DNA of 64,000 bases from Drosophila persimilis (GCF_003286085.1 NW_020825348.1:372001-436000), one strand, 5' to 3'; shown: positions 21,361 through 31,872, counted from the first letter of the stretch. Numbers and translations are program-made. The notes: generated by a model not told the origin, from the sequence alone.

Positions 21361-21483
21361 AAGAGTCTAATGCGCAGTTTTTTTGCACCTAATTTTCGTT
21401 TTTCCGTCTCGCTTCGTCTGCTGTCGGCTTCTGAGAAATAAGACACACAATTTTTGATTTTTTCCACTTTACACAGGCAGTAA

Positions 21484-21504
21484 GCGGCTGGTTGAGCCCC
21501 CAAA
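21484..21504 (-). other. Primer-binding site region of the mdg3-like element
   Basis: Immediately inside the LTR, the minus strand reads TTTGGGGGCTCAACCAGCCGC. The TGGGGGCTC-type sequence adjoining the LTR end fits a tRNA primer site. Confidence 0.55.
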
Positions 21505-21833
21505 TGTATGATATTATTTAGAGTATTGTTTATTCGTATTATTATCGCGGTGGCCAGGTATGTGTGATTACAAAAGTTCTTAATGTTACGGCTTATTTCT
21601 GCTGATTTCCTGCTGCTGCTTGAGTCGCGTACTGCGACTCAGTATGCTGCTGTTCTCTCCTTTTCACTTCTCCTCTCGGTTCCTCTTCTTCTCTGTCCGC
21701 TGTTGATGTGCTGCTGTTACTACTGCTGTTGCTGTTCCTCTGCTGCAGTTATTACTGCTGTTGCTTATCCCCGCTGCCCCCTCAATAGGCCAGCTGGCCC
21801 ACTGTATATGTATATGTATATATATATATATAG

Positions 21834-21865
<32 letters not shown>

Positions 21866-21954
21866 GTATATATGTATATATATATATATATATGTCTATA
21901 TATATATATGGGTAAGTCTATGTATAAGTCTAAGTATAAGTATAAGTCTTAACA
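21505..21954 (-). repeat. 5' LTR of the mdg3-like element
   Basis: On the minus strand it starts TGTTAAGACTTATAC (21954) and ends ATATCATACA (21505), with TG...CA ends. It includes a long TATATG/TATA run at 21803-21909 and GCTGCTG-type repeats. Its right part matches the 3' LTR remnant at 15422-15530. Just outside, at 21955, errantivirus pol codons resume. Confidence 0.72.
21803..21950. repeat. AT microsatellite within the LTR
   Basis: Alternating TATA/TATG repeats followed by TAAGTC/TAAGTA repeats (21913-21949). Open frames here are low-complexity artefacts. Confidence 0.8.
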
Positions 21955-22037
21955 TGGATCGGTAAATTGTCAGTTGTGGGAATCTGGTGTTAAGCTATGT
22001 TGGAAAACGTCAAAGCCGAAGTGTCATTATAGAAAAA
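21955..22037 (-). pseudogene. Errantivirus pol fragment before RT
   Basis: The minus strand reads KIPTT-type sequence as HQIPTTDNLPIH, the conserved stretch just N-terminal to the errantivirus RT. It links the part at 23158 (beyond DINE-1 D) to the RT at 15421 (beyond the mdg3-like element). Confidence 0.62.
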
Positions 22038-23157
22038 AACGAGGGAAAACGTTGTGAGTTGCTGCGGACACCGCAACTCTACAGTTATACCCGATACTAA
22101 GTCAGTATGGCTCTCCTCCGGCATTCGCCGCTAATATTAAACGACACGACAAAGAGTGCGTGCGAGAGAGACAGAAAATCAGTCTGAGCGTGTCGTCGGG
22201 CGCTGCGTAGCCAATGCAAATTGATTTGTTCCTTTTGGCTACAAAAATTATCTGATCTGATCCAAATTCAGCAACCGGATAGATATAGTCATTCTCTATG
22301 ATTCTGCGTTTTTAGTTTTCTCGAATCTGCAATATTGTGGATGCAACAGATTTTCGTCCTTTGTGGGGGCGGATGGGGGTGGGGCGAAATTCTGAGATAT
22401 ACGTTTTATAGTGACATCTTAAAGGAGTGTGTGTACCAAATTTGGTTACTCTAGCCTAAATAGTCTCTGAGATTTGTGGTTGCCTCAGATTTTCGTCCTT
22501 TGCGGGGGCGGAAGGGGGTGTGGCGAAATTTTGACACAAAACTGTCAAGGTCCGATATCACAGGAGTGTGGATACCAAATTTGGTTGCTCTAGCTCTTAT
22601 GGGTTCTGAGATCCTTGAACTCATATTTTGCAATTGGCAAAACCGACTATGAAACCTGTGTGTTAGAGTGAGACAGAGCGAGAAAGAGTGAAATTGTTTT
22701 CGTGATTCTGGCTGTAATCAGGTTCAGATTTTGCACTCTAGAAGATATAGACATCTTCTACGATTCTGCGTTTTTAGTTTTCTCGTATCGTCGAAATTGT
22801 GGATGCCACAGATTTTCGCCCTTTGTGGGGGCGGAAGTGGGCGGGGCAAAGTTTTGAAATATTTTTGGAGCAGTGACATATCACAGAAGTCTGGATCCAA
22901 AACATCGTTGCTCTAGCTCTTATAGTCTTTGAGCATTAGGCGCTGAAGGGGACGGACAGACGGACAGACGGACGGACGGACAGACGGACAGACGGACGGA
23001 CGGACAGACAGACATGGCTCAATCGACTCGGCTATTGATGCTGATCAAGAATATATATACTTTATGGGGTCGGAAACGATTCCTTCTGGACGTTACACAC
23101 ATACACTTTTACCACAAATCTAATATACCCCAATACTCATTTTGAGTATCGGGTATA
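22038..23157 (-). mobile_element. DINE-1-type element, copy D
   Basis: Minus-strand full-length copy: TATACCCGATACTCAAAATG at 23157, microsatellite 22953-23012, then the terminal hairpin and aacgagggaaaacgttgtgag at 22038. Almost the same sequence as copy C, differing at a handful of positions near the 3' end, so C and D are probably recent relatives. Inserted in errantivirus pol. Confidence 0.9.
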
Positions 23158-23658
23158 AACACGGAAGTCTATGCAAACCGTCCGTGAACCTTCCGTTTCT
23201 TTTGTATTTAGGTATCTGATTTGAATAAGGTCGAGAAAGCGTATGTTTTCGCATAGGGGTTCTGAGTGTAATGCAATATTATGTATTTGATCATAAGATT
23301 CCTCGTCGTAGGGAGTTACATATAGTGGTTGGTCCAAATAATATATTTGTTCTAAATTGGAATTGTTGGTGATTTTAAGAAAACTGGAACCGACGGTGGC
23401 TATGTATAAGCCTCCCGAAATGGAAAGATTAGTATCGAATGCTGTTGAATTACAGAGGAAGTCCCCCTCATTGACGTCAACTGGAAGATTAACCCGAGTT
23501 ATAGTTTGTGGGTGTATTAAATAGAAGTCCGATTAGTTTCGGTAAAGATGTCGAGGGAAGTGTGTGGTGTGTCGAGTTAAAATGTTTCCATGTTTATTTT
23601 TGCTTTTTAGGATGTTGAGAAGTCCATACCTAGGAGGCCATTGAAATATGGGTGAAAT
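23158..23658 (-). pseudogene. Errantivirus protease-RT linker
   Basis: The frame 23337-23158 reads DQPLYVTPYDEESYDQIHNI and LHSEPLCENIRFLDLIQIRY. Above it, 23460-23340 reads AFDTNLSISGGLYIATVGSS. This region between protease and RT is poorly conserved; it is assigned by position and composition. The tail of the open frame runs into DINE-1 D. Confidence 0.6.
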
Positions 23659-24783
23659 TTAAAAAGCAATTGGCTTAGTTTGCCAGGTTCGTTCAATTCG
23701 GTTGGTAATTTTTTCGCTTAGATCCAGTATACTGTCCTTCTTGGCGAAACTTGGGTCGATGAATAAAAAGGTGGAACCGGTGTCTATCATAAATTTGAAA
23801 CGAGCTTTTGACTTGAAAGGGTTTAGAAGAACATAAGGAAGTGTGGACCCAGGGGTTTTTTGCCCAGAGCTGTTACGATTTTGGTTGTTCTGTGAGTTTT
23901 GACCGGTCTGTTGGCGATTCTGATTATGATTGGGTTGTTGTCTAAATGCGTTAGAGTTTGGTGAGTTTGAAACATGTTTGTTCCATCTAGAATTGGGTGC
24001 GTTATTAGTCTGGTTGGAGTTCCTTTCATATGGTCTAGTTCTATTTACATTTTTGGTATTTTGTGCGCTGTTCTCCCCCTGGTAAGAGAAGCTTTTTTTG
24101 GCTTGGCACCATTCGTATGCCTCCTCGATAGTAGCTGGGTTCCTGGTCCTAATCATGATTTTGAGGGGGTCACGGAGCCCAACTAAGAATGCATGAAGAC
24201 TCTTCATATTCCGTCATAAAAGGTTTTTTTATCTGCCGCGCTTGTGCTTTCAAACTGATGGCCATTAGTGGGGGCAAGGTTCAGTAGTTGGCTTCTTCGC
24301 TTCGTAATTTCGAAGAAATGTTTCCCCAATGTTAATTTAGGTAGGTTTTGGATTTCTCGGACGATGATGGGTTCTGTTTTCTTGCATCCGTGCATGTGGT
24401 TTAGGTTCAGTTTAATGTTGTCCCATTCGAGTCCCAAGGTTACTTAGTGCCTGCCCTGCTCTCCCTGTAACTTTATTACGAATTGTTCGTAGCAGTAATT
24501 GCCCTTACGGTGTCTGATCCGTTCCTCTAATAAGCATAATGATTTCCTCTACGCTTGCGATGAACCTATTGAGAGTACCAGCGGTTCCGTCACATGTCGG
24601 TAGATATTTCACAAAAGTGTTGAAGTATTGAGGGACGTGCTGCTTCTAGACGGGTTGGTTACGTTTCCAGAGTTTGTCATTGTTACCGTCCGTGGTGGTT
24701 CTGCTTCTTCTCTAATTTCTAGTAAACTAGTGCTGCTTCTAAGGCCTAATCTGGACTTGGTCTTGCTATGTTACCTTTAGACA
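23659..24783 (-). pseudogene. Errantivirus gag and protease
   Basis: gag probably starts at the minus-strand ATG at 24783 (MSKGNIARPSPDLGLRSSTS), followed by broken frames with LEERIRHRKGNYCYEQFVIK and, at 24430-24210, LGLEWDNIKLNLNHMHGCKK and LPKLTLGKHFFEITKR. The frame 24207-23659 reads FLVGLRDPLKIMIRTRNPAT, then a long Asn/Gln-rich tail and the protease motif FMIDTGSTFLFID near 23790. Stops at about 24650, 24590, 24450 and 24205. gag forms the particle, and the DTGS protease would process it. No zinc knuckle is seen, typical of this group. Confidence 0.8.
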
Positions 24784-25197
24784 TTTGCAAAAGAGATTAT
24801 TAGATGTAAAAGTTTGACTTTTCGTTACTTAGTATTAGGTTCAAATAGGAATGGGAACTTAACTTATTTTTGTATATATTGTTATAAAGTAGTTTTTTTT
24901 TTATATACATTTTTTAAATTAAGTAAGAGAATTTATTGGTGTATATACAAGAATTAATTTTACTTGTTTGTTACCCCTTCTCCTTTTCTTCGCTTTTTTT
25001 TTGTGTTGGCAGTTTTGTTTATTCATTAGTTGTTGGTATTAATTGTCGGCTGTGGAGGAACGTTAAATTCGATCCCACCATTGCAATGGTGTGCATTGTG
25101 CACACAATGCATTGTGTAAAAATTATCCAACTTTTTACTTCGTATAACGGCAATGATCTGCTCTAGATGTTTGCACAGTTACACAGATCATTTAACG
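24784..25197 (-). other. Errantivirus 5' leader region
   Basis: AT-rich sequence upstream of the gag start with no coding frame. The 5' LTR and primer site were not recognised; sequence related to the mariner end (atcattgccgt) appears twice at 25146-25160 and 25211-25225, so the mariner insertion may have removed them. Confidence 0.4.
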
Positions 25198-25198
25198 T

Positions 25199-26000
25199 TT
25201 TACCCGATACTCACGGCAATGATCTGCACTGAAATGGTATTGTTTTTCAAAACATTCCCCCTGAGGATCAATACACTTTTGCATTCGCTTGAACCATTGG
25301 TCATAGCAGTTTTTCCACTCCTCTTGAGACACCTCCAAAACATGGTTTTTAAACTCTTCAACTGCTTCTTCGGCGCTCGTAAAACGTTGACCACGCAGTT
25401 TTTTTTTATGTTAGGGAATAAAAAGAAGTCATTGGGTGCCAAGTCAGGACTGTAGGTAGGATGAGTCATCAATTCGACGTTTTGACTGCTTAAAAATTCA
25501 CCTGTTTGTCGAGATGTGTGCGAGCTCGCATTGTCATGATGGAGAATGATTTGTGCTCGGCAGTTGGTTTTGCGAATTTCTCCCAAGACCTCCGGCAAAC
25601 AAATGGTCGTGTACCACTCAGAATTGACAGTCCTACGTTTCTCTAGCGGAACAGTGGCCACATGACCCATTCTCCAGAAGAAACAGGCGACCATTTGCTT
25701 CGAAGTGCTTCGTGCTCGAACAACTTTTTTTGGATTTTGCTCTTCTTGAAACTCCCACACGGTCGATTGCTATTTAGTTTCCGGCTCATACGCATATATC
25801 CATGATTCATAGCCTGTCACGATTTTACAAACATCTTTTGAAGCACCTCGGTTGAACTTTTTAAGCATTTCCTTACTCCAATCGACGCGAGCCTTTTTTT
25901 GAGCGATTGATAAGTTATGGGGTATCCAACGAGAGCAAACCTTTTTTACAACTAAGTGTTCATGTCTTCACACAAAATTAAAAGAATTTTTGTCGGACGA
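25199..26000 (-). pseudogene. mariner transposase, inactivated
   Basis: Minus strand: HLVVKKVCSRWIPHNLSIAQ (about 25960-25900), DWSKEMLKKFNRGASKDV, IVTGYESWIYAYEPETK, then RSTSKQM, ILHHDNASSHTSRQT and YSPDLAPNDFFLFPNIKKN. The pattern is mariner DD34D. The last two Asp residues (HHDNA and SPDLAPND) are kept, but the first catalytic site reads TGYESW instead of TGDESW. A TAG stop follows PETK at about 25770, and a frameshift near 25270 separates the end reading CIDPQGECFE. The N-terminal DNA-binding domain was not found. Cut-and-paste enzyme; this copy is dead. Confidence 0.85.
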
Positions 26001-26575
26001 AGCAGTACAAAATTCAGACTATTTGCGAATTATATATTCGACCTGAGCTGTAAAAGGATCCAACCCATTCGAGTCTTGAAATGAGCACAAGCCGGTAAAA
26101 TATTGGAAAATTTTCGTTTGATCGCGTCTCGACTCCTACTACATAAACTTTAAATTTTAGAATCCCGTGACTCTACAGAGAGCTAACTCCGACATCAACA
26201 ATCTGCCTATTCCGAGCATAGCCGAAATTAAATGGCAGAATTATACATGGGGCGTACCCGAAAGTACTAGGGGCTTTCGTCGGTGTGTTCCAAAACTATC
26301 GAGGTCTTGAGATGGAAGTCGACCCACACGATTGTGTACCCACCCTTCCATGATTTCCAGTTGTGCGAAGGTTCTGGAAATCCCAATAACTCTCACCCTA
26401 CCCCATTACGTCACCATGTCACTAGGAAATCAGAAGGCTACTCCATATTCATGGCTGACAAAATTCAATATATTGCTCTGTACTTTATACTAGTCATGTT
26501 GCTACATAATCAAAAACGAGCGAACCCGAGTTTCACTACCGAAAATAACACAAGTCCTTAATTACAACCAGTAGG
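26001..26575 (+). other. Unrecognised coding-like remnant, possibly a retroelement env end
   Basis: The plus strand from 26187 reads ANSDINNLPIPSIAEIKWQN and YTWGVPEST in one frame, and after shifts EMEVDPHDCVPTLP. A hydrophobic span (IQYIALYFILVMLL) occurs in the short frame 26283-26561 in its own phase. I do not recognise the family. The mixture of a soluble-looking stretch and a hydrophobic span before an A-rich stretch would fit the end of an envelope-type gene, but that is a guess. Confidence 0.25.
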
Positions 26576-28177
26576 CAAATCAAGGATAAAAAAAATTAAT
26601 GGAATGGAAAAAATATGAGGCTTAATCACTAAAAGAGGAAGAGAAAAGTTTTAGATAGATGTATATGTAAACGATAGAGTATATGAATGTAATATATGAT
26701 ATTAGAAATAAGGAAATTAAATATGCATAAAGAAAATACGAAAAAAAAAAAAATTATAAAAAGCAGCGGGGGTCAGACCAGCGATCCGCCATGGTGAGCC
26801 AAAACGAAAATGAATTAAAAATTATAAACTTTTTTTGTTGGTTTGAGGAGATTTAAAAAAATTGTATTTTGTGGAAACTGTGGAAACAATGTTAATGTGT
26901 GCCCCGGTCGGAGGGGGAATGGTAAATGGGGGAGGTGATCTCTATGATTAAGTTTTTCTTTCTTCAACCAGCACAATAAAGTCAGTTTTGGGAACTTTCA
27001 CGGCTATCGAGGTATGTGGACTGTGGCGCAGCGTTAATGAAAGTTACATAGGCATATAAGGGTTCAGAAGGAACCAAAGAAAATGACAATTAAAGCTACA
27101 CTATGCTACAAAATCTGGGTCCGGATCTGGTTAGCGGCGCCTACGGGGAGGGGGGTGATCTCTATGCCCTCTAGGCGCGTATGTGCGGGATGGCGCAAGG
27201 GTTACGGCCGGTGGAGGTTATGTAGCCGGGCAGGTGGACCTTCCAACGATTTCCAAAGGAGAAAAAAAATCTCTGCCCCACACCAAGGTCGACTCCCGAA
27301 GAGTACTCCCGTCAAGGGTGGGAGTTTGTTGTGGGGGGCAGAACTTTGGGAGAGCTAGGTGGGCTACCGCTCGTGGCCAGGGCCCTATGGGCGAAACAGA
27401 ACAAAACCACGAGGGCTAAGAAAAAATCTAATTTTTCCCTACAGGGCACTTTAACATACCGTTTTTCCGACTTTTCCACGGAGACACGAGTGTTGTTCGC
27501 TCCTGGCAGAGCTGTGTGACGCACGGGTAGGCGACAAAAAAACTCTTTGTGGCGAGGCGAGGCAAATATGCACTTTACGCCAGGGTAGGTATCTTGCCAG
27601 CTTTCTCAGCGCACGGTTATCAATTTAACCCGAGCGCACACCGCGTGGGATTTTCACCGTTCCGTTTTATTCCGTTTTGGTTTGTCGTTGTGGGAAGTTA
27701 TTTGAGTTTTTTTTCTGATTGCACGTGGTCGATTTAGATATATATTTGCTACCGACGCGGAGATAATCACCGGCTGCTCAGATTCAAGTTTTCAAAAGAG
27801 AACGCTCTGGGGCTTTTGCACTGCTTAAATAAGAGCTTACCGATCTTAATGATCGGCTTCGAAAGCTCCGTTGCGATGCGCTGCACAGCACTTACGGAAG
27901 CTTAGCTCAGCTGTTCCCTACTTCGAGCTTGCCTGCACACACCCCAACTATGCTATGCCATGCAGCGATAATTGGCCCAAGGTTTTTGCATGCGATATAC
28001 CCGAGCACCATAGCGATAACCTACCCTGAATCGGTACTGTCCAACCGCAACCGTTACAAACTTCAGTATATTTTTCGGTACTTAAAAACTAGGCATTCTA
28101 CCACATATTCATGAAGCAACTAGCAAACACAAATCTTCCTACCAAATATAACAAAAGTATTTCATTGCGAATACAAT
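26576..28177. other. Unassigned region with A-rich and LTR/UTR-like sequence
   Basis: 26576-26760 is A-rich and ends in a 13-base A run (26738-26750). 26890-27200 holds two partial copies of a gggaggtgatctctatg motif (26930 and 27139). 27080-27560 is GC-rich with short overlapping frames on both strands that look like chance. 27560-28170 has promoter-like stretches. Nothing matches a gene I know. Confidence 0.35.
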
Positions 28178-28530
28178 TCTACGGTTCTGCGTTTCTGGTT
28201 TTCTCGTATCTTTAAAATTGTAGATGCCACAGATTTTCGTCTTTTGTGTTGGCGGAAGGGGGTGGGGCGAAAATTTTAAATACACTTGTAACAGTGACAA
28301 ATTACAGAAGTTTGGATAAAAAATGCCGTTTCCTTAGCTCTTATAGTCTCTGAGCACTAGGCGCTCATAAGGACAGACAAACAGACATGGCTCAATCGAC
28401 TCGGCTATTCATGCTGATCAAGAATATATATACTTTATGGAGTCGAAAACGCTTCCTTTTGGACGTTACACACATCTACTTTCACTACAAATCTAATATA
28501 CCCCTATACTCATTTTGAATATCGGGTATA
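28178..28530 (-). mobile_element. DINE-1-type 5' fragment, copy E1
   Basis: Matches the 5' third of other copies on the minus strand: tatacccgatattcaaaatgag end at 28530, the conserved gaatatatatactttatggagtcg block, and a short microsatellite (only acagacaaacagac). Truncated at about 28178. Confidence 0.8.
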
Positions 28531-29078
28531 AAAAAGGAACAAATCAATTTCTAGTGGCTATGCAGCGACCGACGACTAGTGTTGTGTTGCTCATGACTGA
28601 GTGAACAAAAAAGAGTTGTCCACTTAAGTGAGCAACTGAACATGTTCCTTCCAAACTGTTGTTTTTTGCTCACTTCTATTTTTTTCACTAGCTAATTTTT
28701 GCGCTCTTTATCTCTACTAATTTTTTGCGCAATTCTGCTCTTCAAAGAGCATTTTGCGTTCTGGCAGCTGTTGCTTATATTTGCATTTACTTCACACTTT
28801 TTGTATTACCGGCAAAGTTGTTTACTCTTTTAAAAATTCAGTATATCACTAATTCGAAAGTATACTGAGTAAGTCAGCAACTCACTCATATTGCGAGTGA
28901 GAAAGAGAACTAAAAGAGAACAAGTGAACATGTTCACCGAAATGAGCAATGTTTACCCAACACTACCGACGATACGCTTTGACTGATTTTCTGTCTCTCT
29001 CGCACGCAATCTTTGTCGTTTCGTTCAATATTAACGTCGTCTGGTGGTGGAGAACCATACTGACTATGTATCGGGTAT
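28531..29078 (+). mobile_element. DINE-1-type 3' fragment, copy E2, interrupted by a MITE
   Basis: aaaaggaacaaatcaatttctagtggctatgcagcgaccgacga, then the MITE, then tacgctttgactgattttctgtctctctcgcacgc and the ending tgactatgtatcgggtat. It matches the 3' part of the other copies in plus orientation. The terminal hairpin is lost. It sits tail to head against E1 in opposite orientation. Confidence 0.78.
28577..28965. mobile_element. hAT-type MITE nested in DINE-1
   Basis: 389 bp. Left end TAGTGTTGTGTTGCTCAT; right end reverse-complemented TAGTGTTGGGTAAACATTGCTC. The flanking 8-mers ccgacgac (28569-28576) and ccgacgat (28966-28973) are a target duplication with one mismatch; other DINE-1 copies carry the single sequence ccgacgacacgctcag or ccgacgtcacgctcag at this point, confirming the insertion. 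The 8-bp duplication and TAGTGTTG ends point to hAT. Internal inverted repeats of GTGAACATGTTC type. No coding capacity. Confidence 0.78.
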
Positions 29079-29760
29079 GAATGCTATAAGCGATCGCTGC
29101 AGAAAAGCAGTTACACATCAGGTTGATATCTCTAACGCATATTTCAGCGGCAAACCATAAATAGAACCCACACAATGTACTCTATGGATAAGCATGCGCT
29201 TTAAAAGAAGGCAACACGAGCCAAGTCTATACATCAAACAAGGCTTCAGTTATATAGCAGTTTACGTCAACGACTTGATAATCATCTGTCCTAAAGATAA
29301 GGACGTCAGCGCGATGAAGCAAGAGATCGCATCCGCTTGTGAGATGAAAAATGGAGGTCAGCTCAATTTTTCCTAGGCATGGAAATACATCGAAAAGGCA
29401 AACCAGGCGCCCCCTTTAGTTCTGTCAGGAGAAGTTTGTTGAAAGCGTTTTGAATACTTTTGGTATGCAGGATTGCCGTCCAGTCGCAACACCACTTGAC
29501 CCAGGTTTTCAATCAATAATTGGTTCAGCTGCTAGGGAAGCAGTGTATCTACAAGGTCTGCTGCAAAAGAATGGCTGCTCAAATTAAGAGCCGATGACTA
29601 TCTATGGTGATAACCTCAGTGCAAGAAAATAGATTTAAAATATCATTTTGTTAGAGATAAAGTAGAAAGTAGAGAGATAAAACATGAAAACGTATTAAAA
29701 AACTCAAAAGTATTAGGGCAGCATCCAGTAGTAGTAGTAGTAGCTGTTTATCTTTTTGCA
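29079..29760 (+). pseudogene. Ty1/copia-type RT and RNase H remnant
   Basis: Plus-strand blocks: HQVDISNAYFSG (29118), PSLYIKQGFSYIAVYVNDLI (from 29221), ASACEMKNGG...LNFFLGMEI after a frameshift, FVESVLNTFGMQDCRPVATP (about 29431) and RNase H pieces AAREAVYLQGLLQKNGCSN and IYGDNLSA (29527-29625). This is the standard copia order. The catalytic box reads YVND where YVDD is expected. Segments between RT and RNase H are deleted. No LTR recognised. Confidence 0.8.
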
Positions 29761-29781
29761 AGCCAATAAGATAATAAAATA

Positions 29782-30912
29782 AACGAGGGGGAACGTTGTG
29801 AGTTGCTGCGGACACCGCAACTCTACAGTTATACCCGATACTTAGTCAGTATGGCTTTCCTCCGGCAGACGCCGCTAATATTAAACGACACGACAAAGAG
29901 TGCGTGCGAGAGAGACAGAAAATCAGGCTGAGCGTGACGTCGGGCGCTGCGTAGCCAATGCAAATTGATTTGTTCCTGTTGGCTATAAAAATTATCTGAT
30001 CTGATCCAGACTCAGCAATCTGATAGATATGGTCATTCTCTATGATTCTGCGTTTTTAGTTTTCTCGAATCTGCAATATTGTGGATGCAACAGATTTTCG
30101 TCCTTTGTGGGGGCGGAAGGGGGTGGGGCGAAATTCTGAGATATACGTTTTATAGTGAGATCTAACAGGAGTGAGGATACCAAATTTGTTTACTCTAGCC
30201 TTAATAGTCTCAGAGATTTGTGGACGCCCCAGATTTTCGTCTTTTGCGGAGGCGGAAGAGGGTGTGGCGCAATTTTGACACGAAACGGTGAAGGTCCGAT
30301 ATCACAGGAGTGTGGATACCAAATTTGGTTGCTCTGGCTCTTATAGGTTCTGAGATCCTTGAACTCATATTTTGCAATTGGCAAAACCGACCATGAAACC
30401 TGTGTGTTAGAGAGAGACAGAGCGAGAAAGAGTGAAATTGTTTTCTTGATTCTGGCTATAATAATTATACGATCTGGTTCAGATTTTGCACTCTAGAAGA
30501 TATAGTCATCTTCTACGATTCTGCGTTTTTAGTTTTTTCGTATCGTCAAAATTGTTGATGCCACAGATTTTCGTCCTTTGTGGGGGCGGAAGTGGGCGGG
30601 GCAAAGTTTTGAAATATTTGTGTAGCAGTGACATATCACAGAAATCTGGATCCAAAACATCGTTGCTCTAGCTCTTATAGTCTTTGAGCATTAGGCGCTG
30701 AAGGGGACGGACAGACGGACAGACGGACGGACGGACAGACGGACGGACGGACAGACGGACAGACAGACATGGCTCAATCGACTCGGCTATTGATGCTGAT
30801 CAAGAATATATATACTTTATGGAGTCGGAAACGATTCCTTCTAAACGTTACACACATCCACTTTTACCACAAATCTAACATACCCCAATACTCATTTTGA
30901 GTATCGGGTATA
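29782..30912 (-). mobile_element. DINE-1-type element, copy F
   Basis: Full-length minus-strand copy from tatacccgatactcaaaatg (30912) through the GACGGACA microsatellite (30706-30768) to the hairpin gagttgctgcggacaccgcaactc and aacgagggggaacg at 29782. Structure as in copies C and D. Confidence 0.9.
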
Positions 30913-31872
30913 AAAAGCTTGGATCATACCGTCAGCTTTTCTATCCTAATATATAAATATCTATTAAAATAATATTACAACACGCTAACTATTTTACTCC
31001 TATATGTCATTGCCCTTTCGATTTAGTCTCCCAAATTGCTCTATCCAATATTATCATTTAGCGCTGTAAATATTTCGTCTTCCGTAGAATTGGGCATTTT
31101 CATACGCTCAATGCTACATTTTGCCAGCTCATTTCGGTTGCAGGGTGAGCATACTTCTCCTTTTATTGTGTTCAATGGGCAACCAAAGGAGGTCTCCTAC
31201 AGCTTTGAGAATCCATTTTATGGTGGGCTGTTTTTCATTTGGTTATATTAAGTGAAAATTTAAGCTATATATGTGTCCCTCCTCCAGCCCTGCATCGATC
31301 AAAATGTAGTTGGGTGTACTGTCAGGCAATTTAATTATACTTTTTTGTGAAATATCTGTGCAGCTTATCCACCTCTTCAGATGTCTCACCTCACCACACT
31401 TGTGCACCGTAGCAAGGAATAGCACTGCTTATGGCTTTGAATACGTTCCATTTGGAGATGAGGATTACACTTTGCCTATCTATAAAGCTACTCCACAATG
31501 AGTTTATGCTTGCCTTAGCTTATTTTGCTTTGGCTGAAACGTTTTGGCTGCAAATTAAAGCGCGAAGAGTAGCGGCGACAGAAGACCACACTGTTTGACT
31601 CCCGGTTGGGTTTGAAAATTCATCACCTATCCACACCGAGCTCCATTTATTTTAAGAAACATTTCTGATCATTGCTATCATTTTCGTTGACACTCCTAGA
31701 CGCTGAAATTTTTATATGAGCAATCCTCTAAGCACACGGTCAAACGCAGCCTTGAAATCTGCAAAGTATGCATATACCTTCGTTTCTGCGATTCGGAACT
31801 TGGAACTTGTGTAACTTCCCGTGTTTTTCTACCCATGATGATAGCCTGGTGGTCAGAATGCTCATTAGTATT
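30913..31872 (-). pseudogene. LINE RT, central and C-terminal part (downstream of the BEL insertion)
   Basis: Minus strand from 31872: ILMSILTTRLSSWVEKHGKL and HKFQ, then YAYFADFKAAFDRV (about 31775-31735) and LGVSTKMIAMI, with SVWIGDEFSNPTG near 31610. Further on, PDSTPNYILIDAGLEEGHIY and SLNFHLI (31330-31245), typical C-terminal LINE RT sequence. The catalytic palm with its DD box is not readable and probably deleted near 31560. It joins the upstream part at 37742 exactly across the BEL element. The clade was not determined. Confidence 0.7.
31868..31872. repeat. Target duplication GTATT, left of BEL/Pao element
   Basis: GTATT at 31868-31872 matches GTATT at 37737-37741. Removing the element and one copy restores the LINE RT frame (NYRGIYFMTCEVKILMSILT). 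Confidence 0.9.

Larger units (their letters stand above)
15422..21954 (-). mobile_element. mdg3/micropia-like Ty3/gypsy element (no env), nested
   Basis: 5' LTR 21505-21954, primer site left of it, gag, protease, RT, RNase H, then an insertion block (15832-18377), integrase 15531-15831 and the remnant of the 3' LTR 15422-15530. The 3' LTR remnant aligns with the corresponding part of the 5' LTR. No env trace. The group assignment comes from gag/RT style and is tentative. No clear target duplication is visible; the left flank is an AT-rich run. Confidence 0.72.
8490..25197 (-). mobile_element. Minus-strand errantivirus, disrupted by nested insertions
   Basis: Read right to left: leader (25197-24784), gag and protease (24783-23659), start of pol (23658-23158 and 22037-21955), RT (15421-14759), integrase (12889-12258), env (11969-11468, 11308-11260 and 9875-8925) and an LTR-like terminus (about 8925-8490). 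Each gap is filled by another element, and protein motifs resume on the far side. For example, pol reads TTDNLPIH at 21960 and EEVRKQIKKMLEQNIIEK at 15400, which are adjacent in intact errantivirus pol. Removing the insertions leaves one ordered element. The 5' LTR was not recognised. Confidence 0.78.

Noticed and set aside
21583..21952. Open frames rich in Tyr-Ile-Tyr
   Set aside because: Translation of a TATATG microsatellite inside an LTR.
25198..25215. acccgatactca as a DINE-1 end
   Set aside because: Only 12 bases match and nothing DINE-1-like follows; it lies in the tail of the mariner.
27083..27524. Overlapping ORFs on both strands suggesting a gene pair
   Set aside because: No conserved motif, both strands equally open, GC-rich stretch; read as chance.
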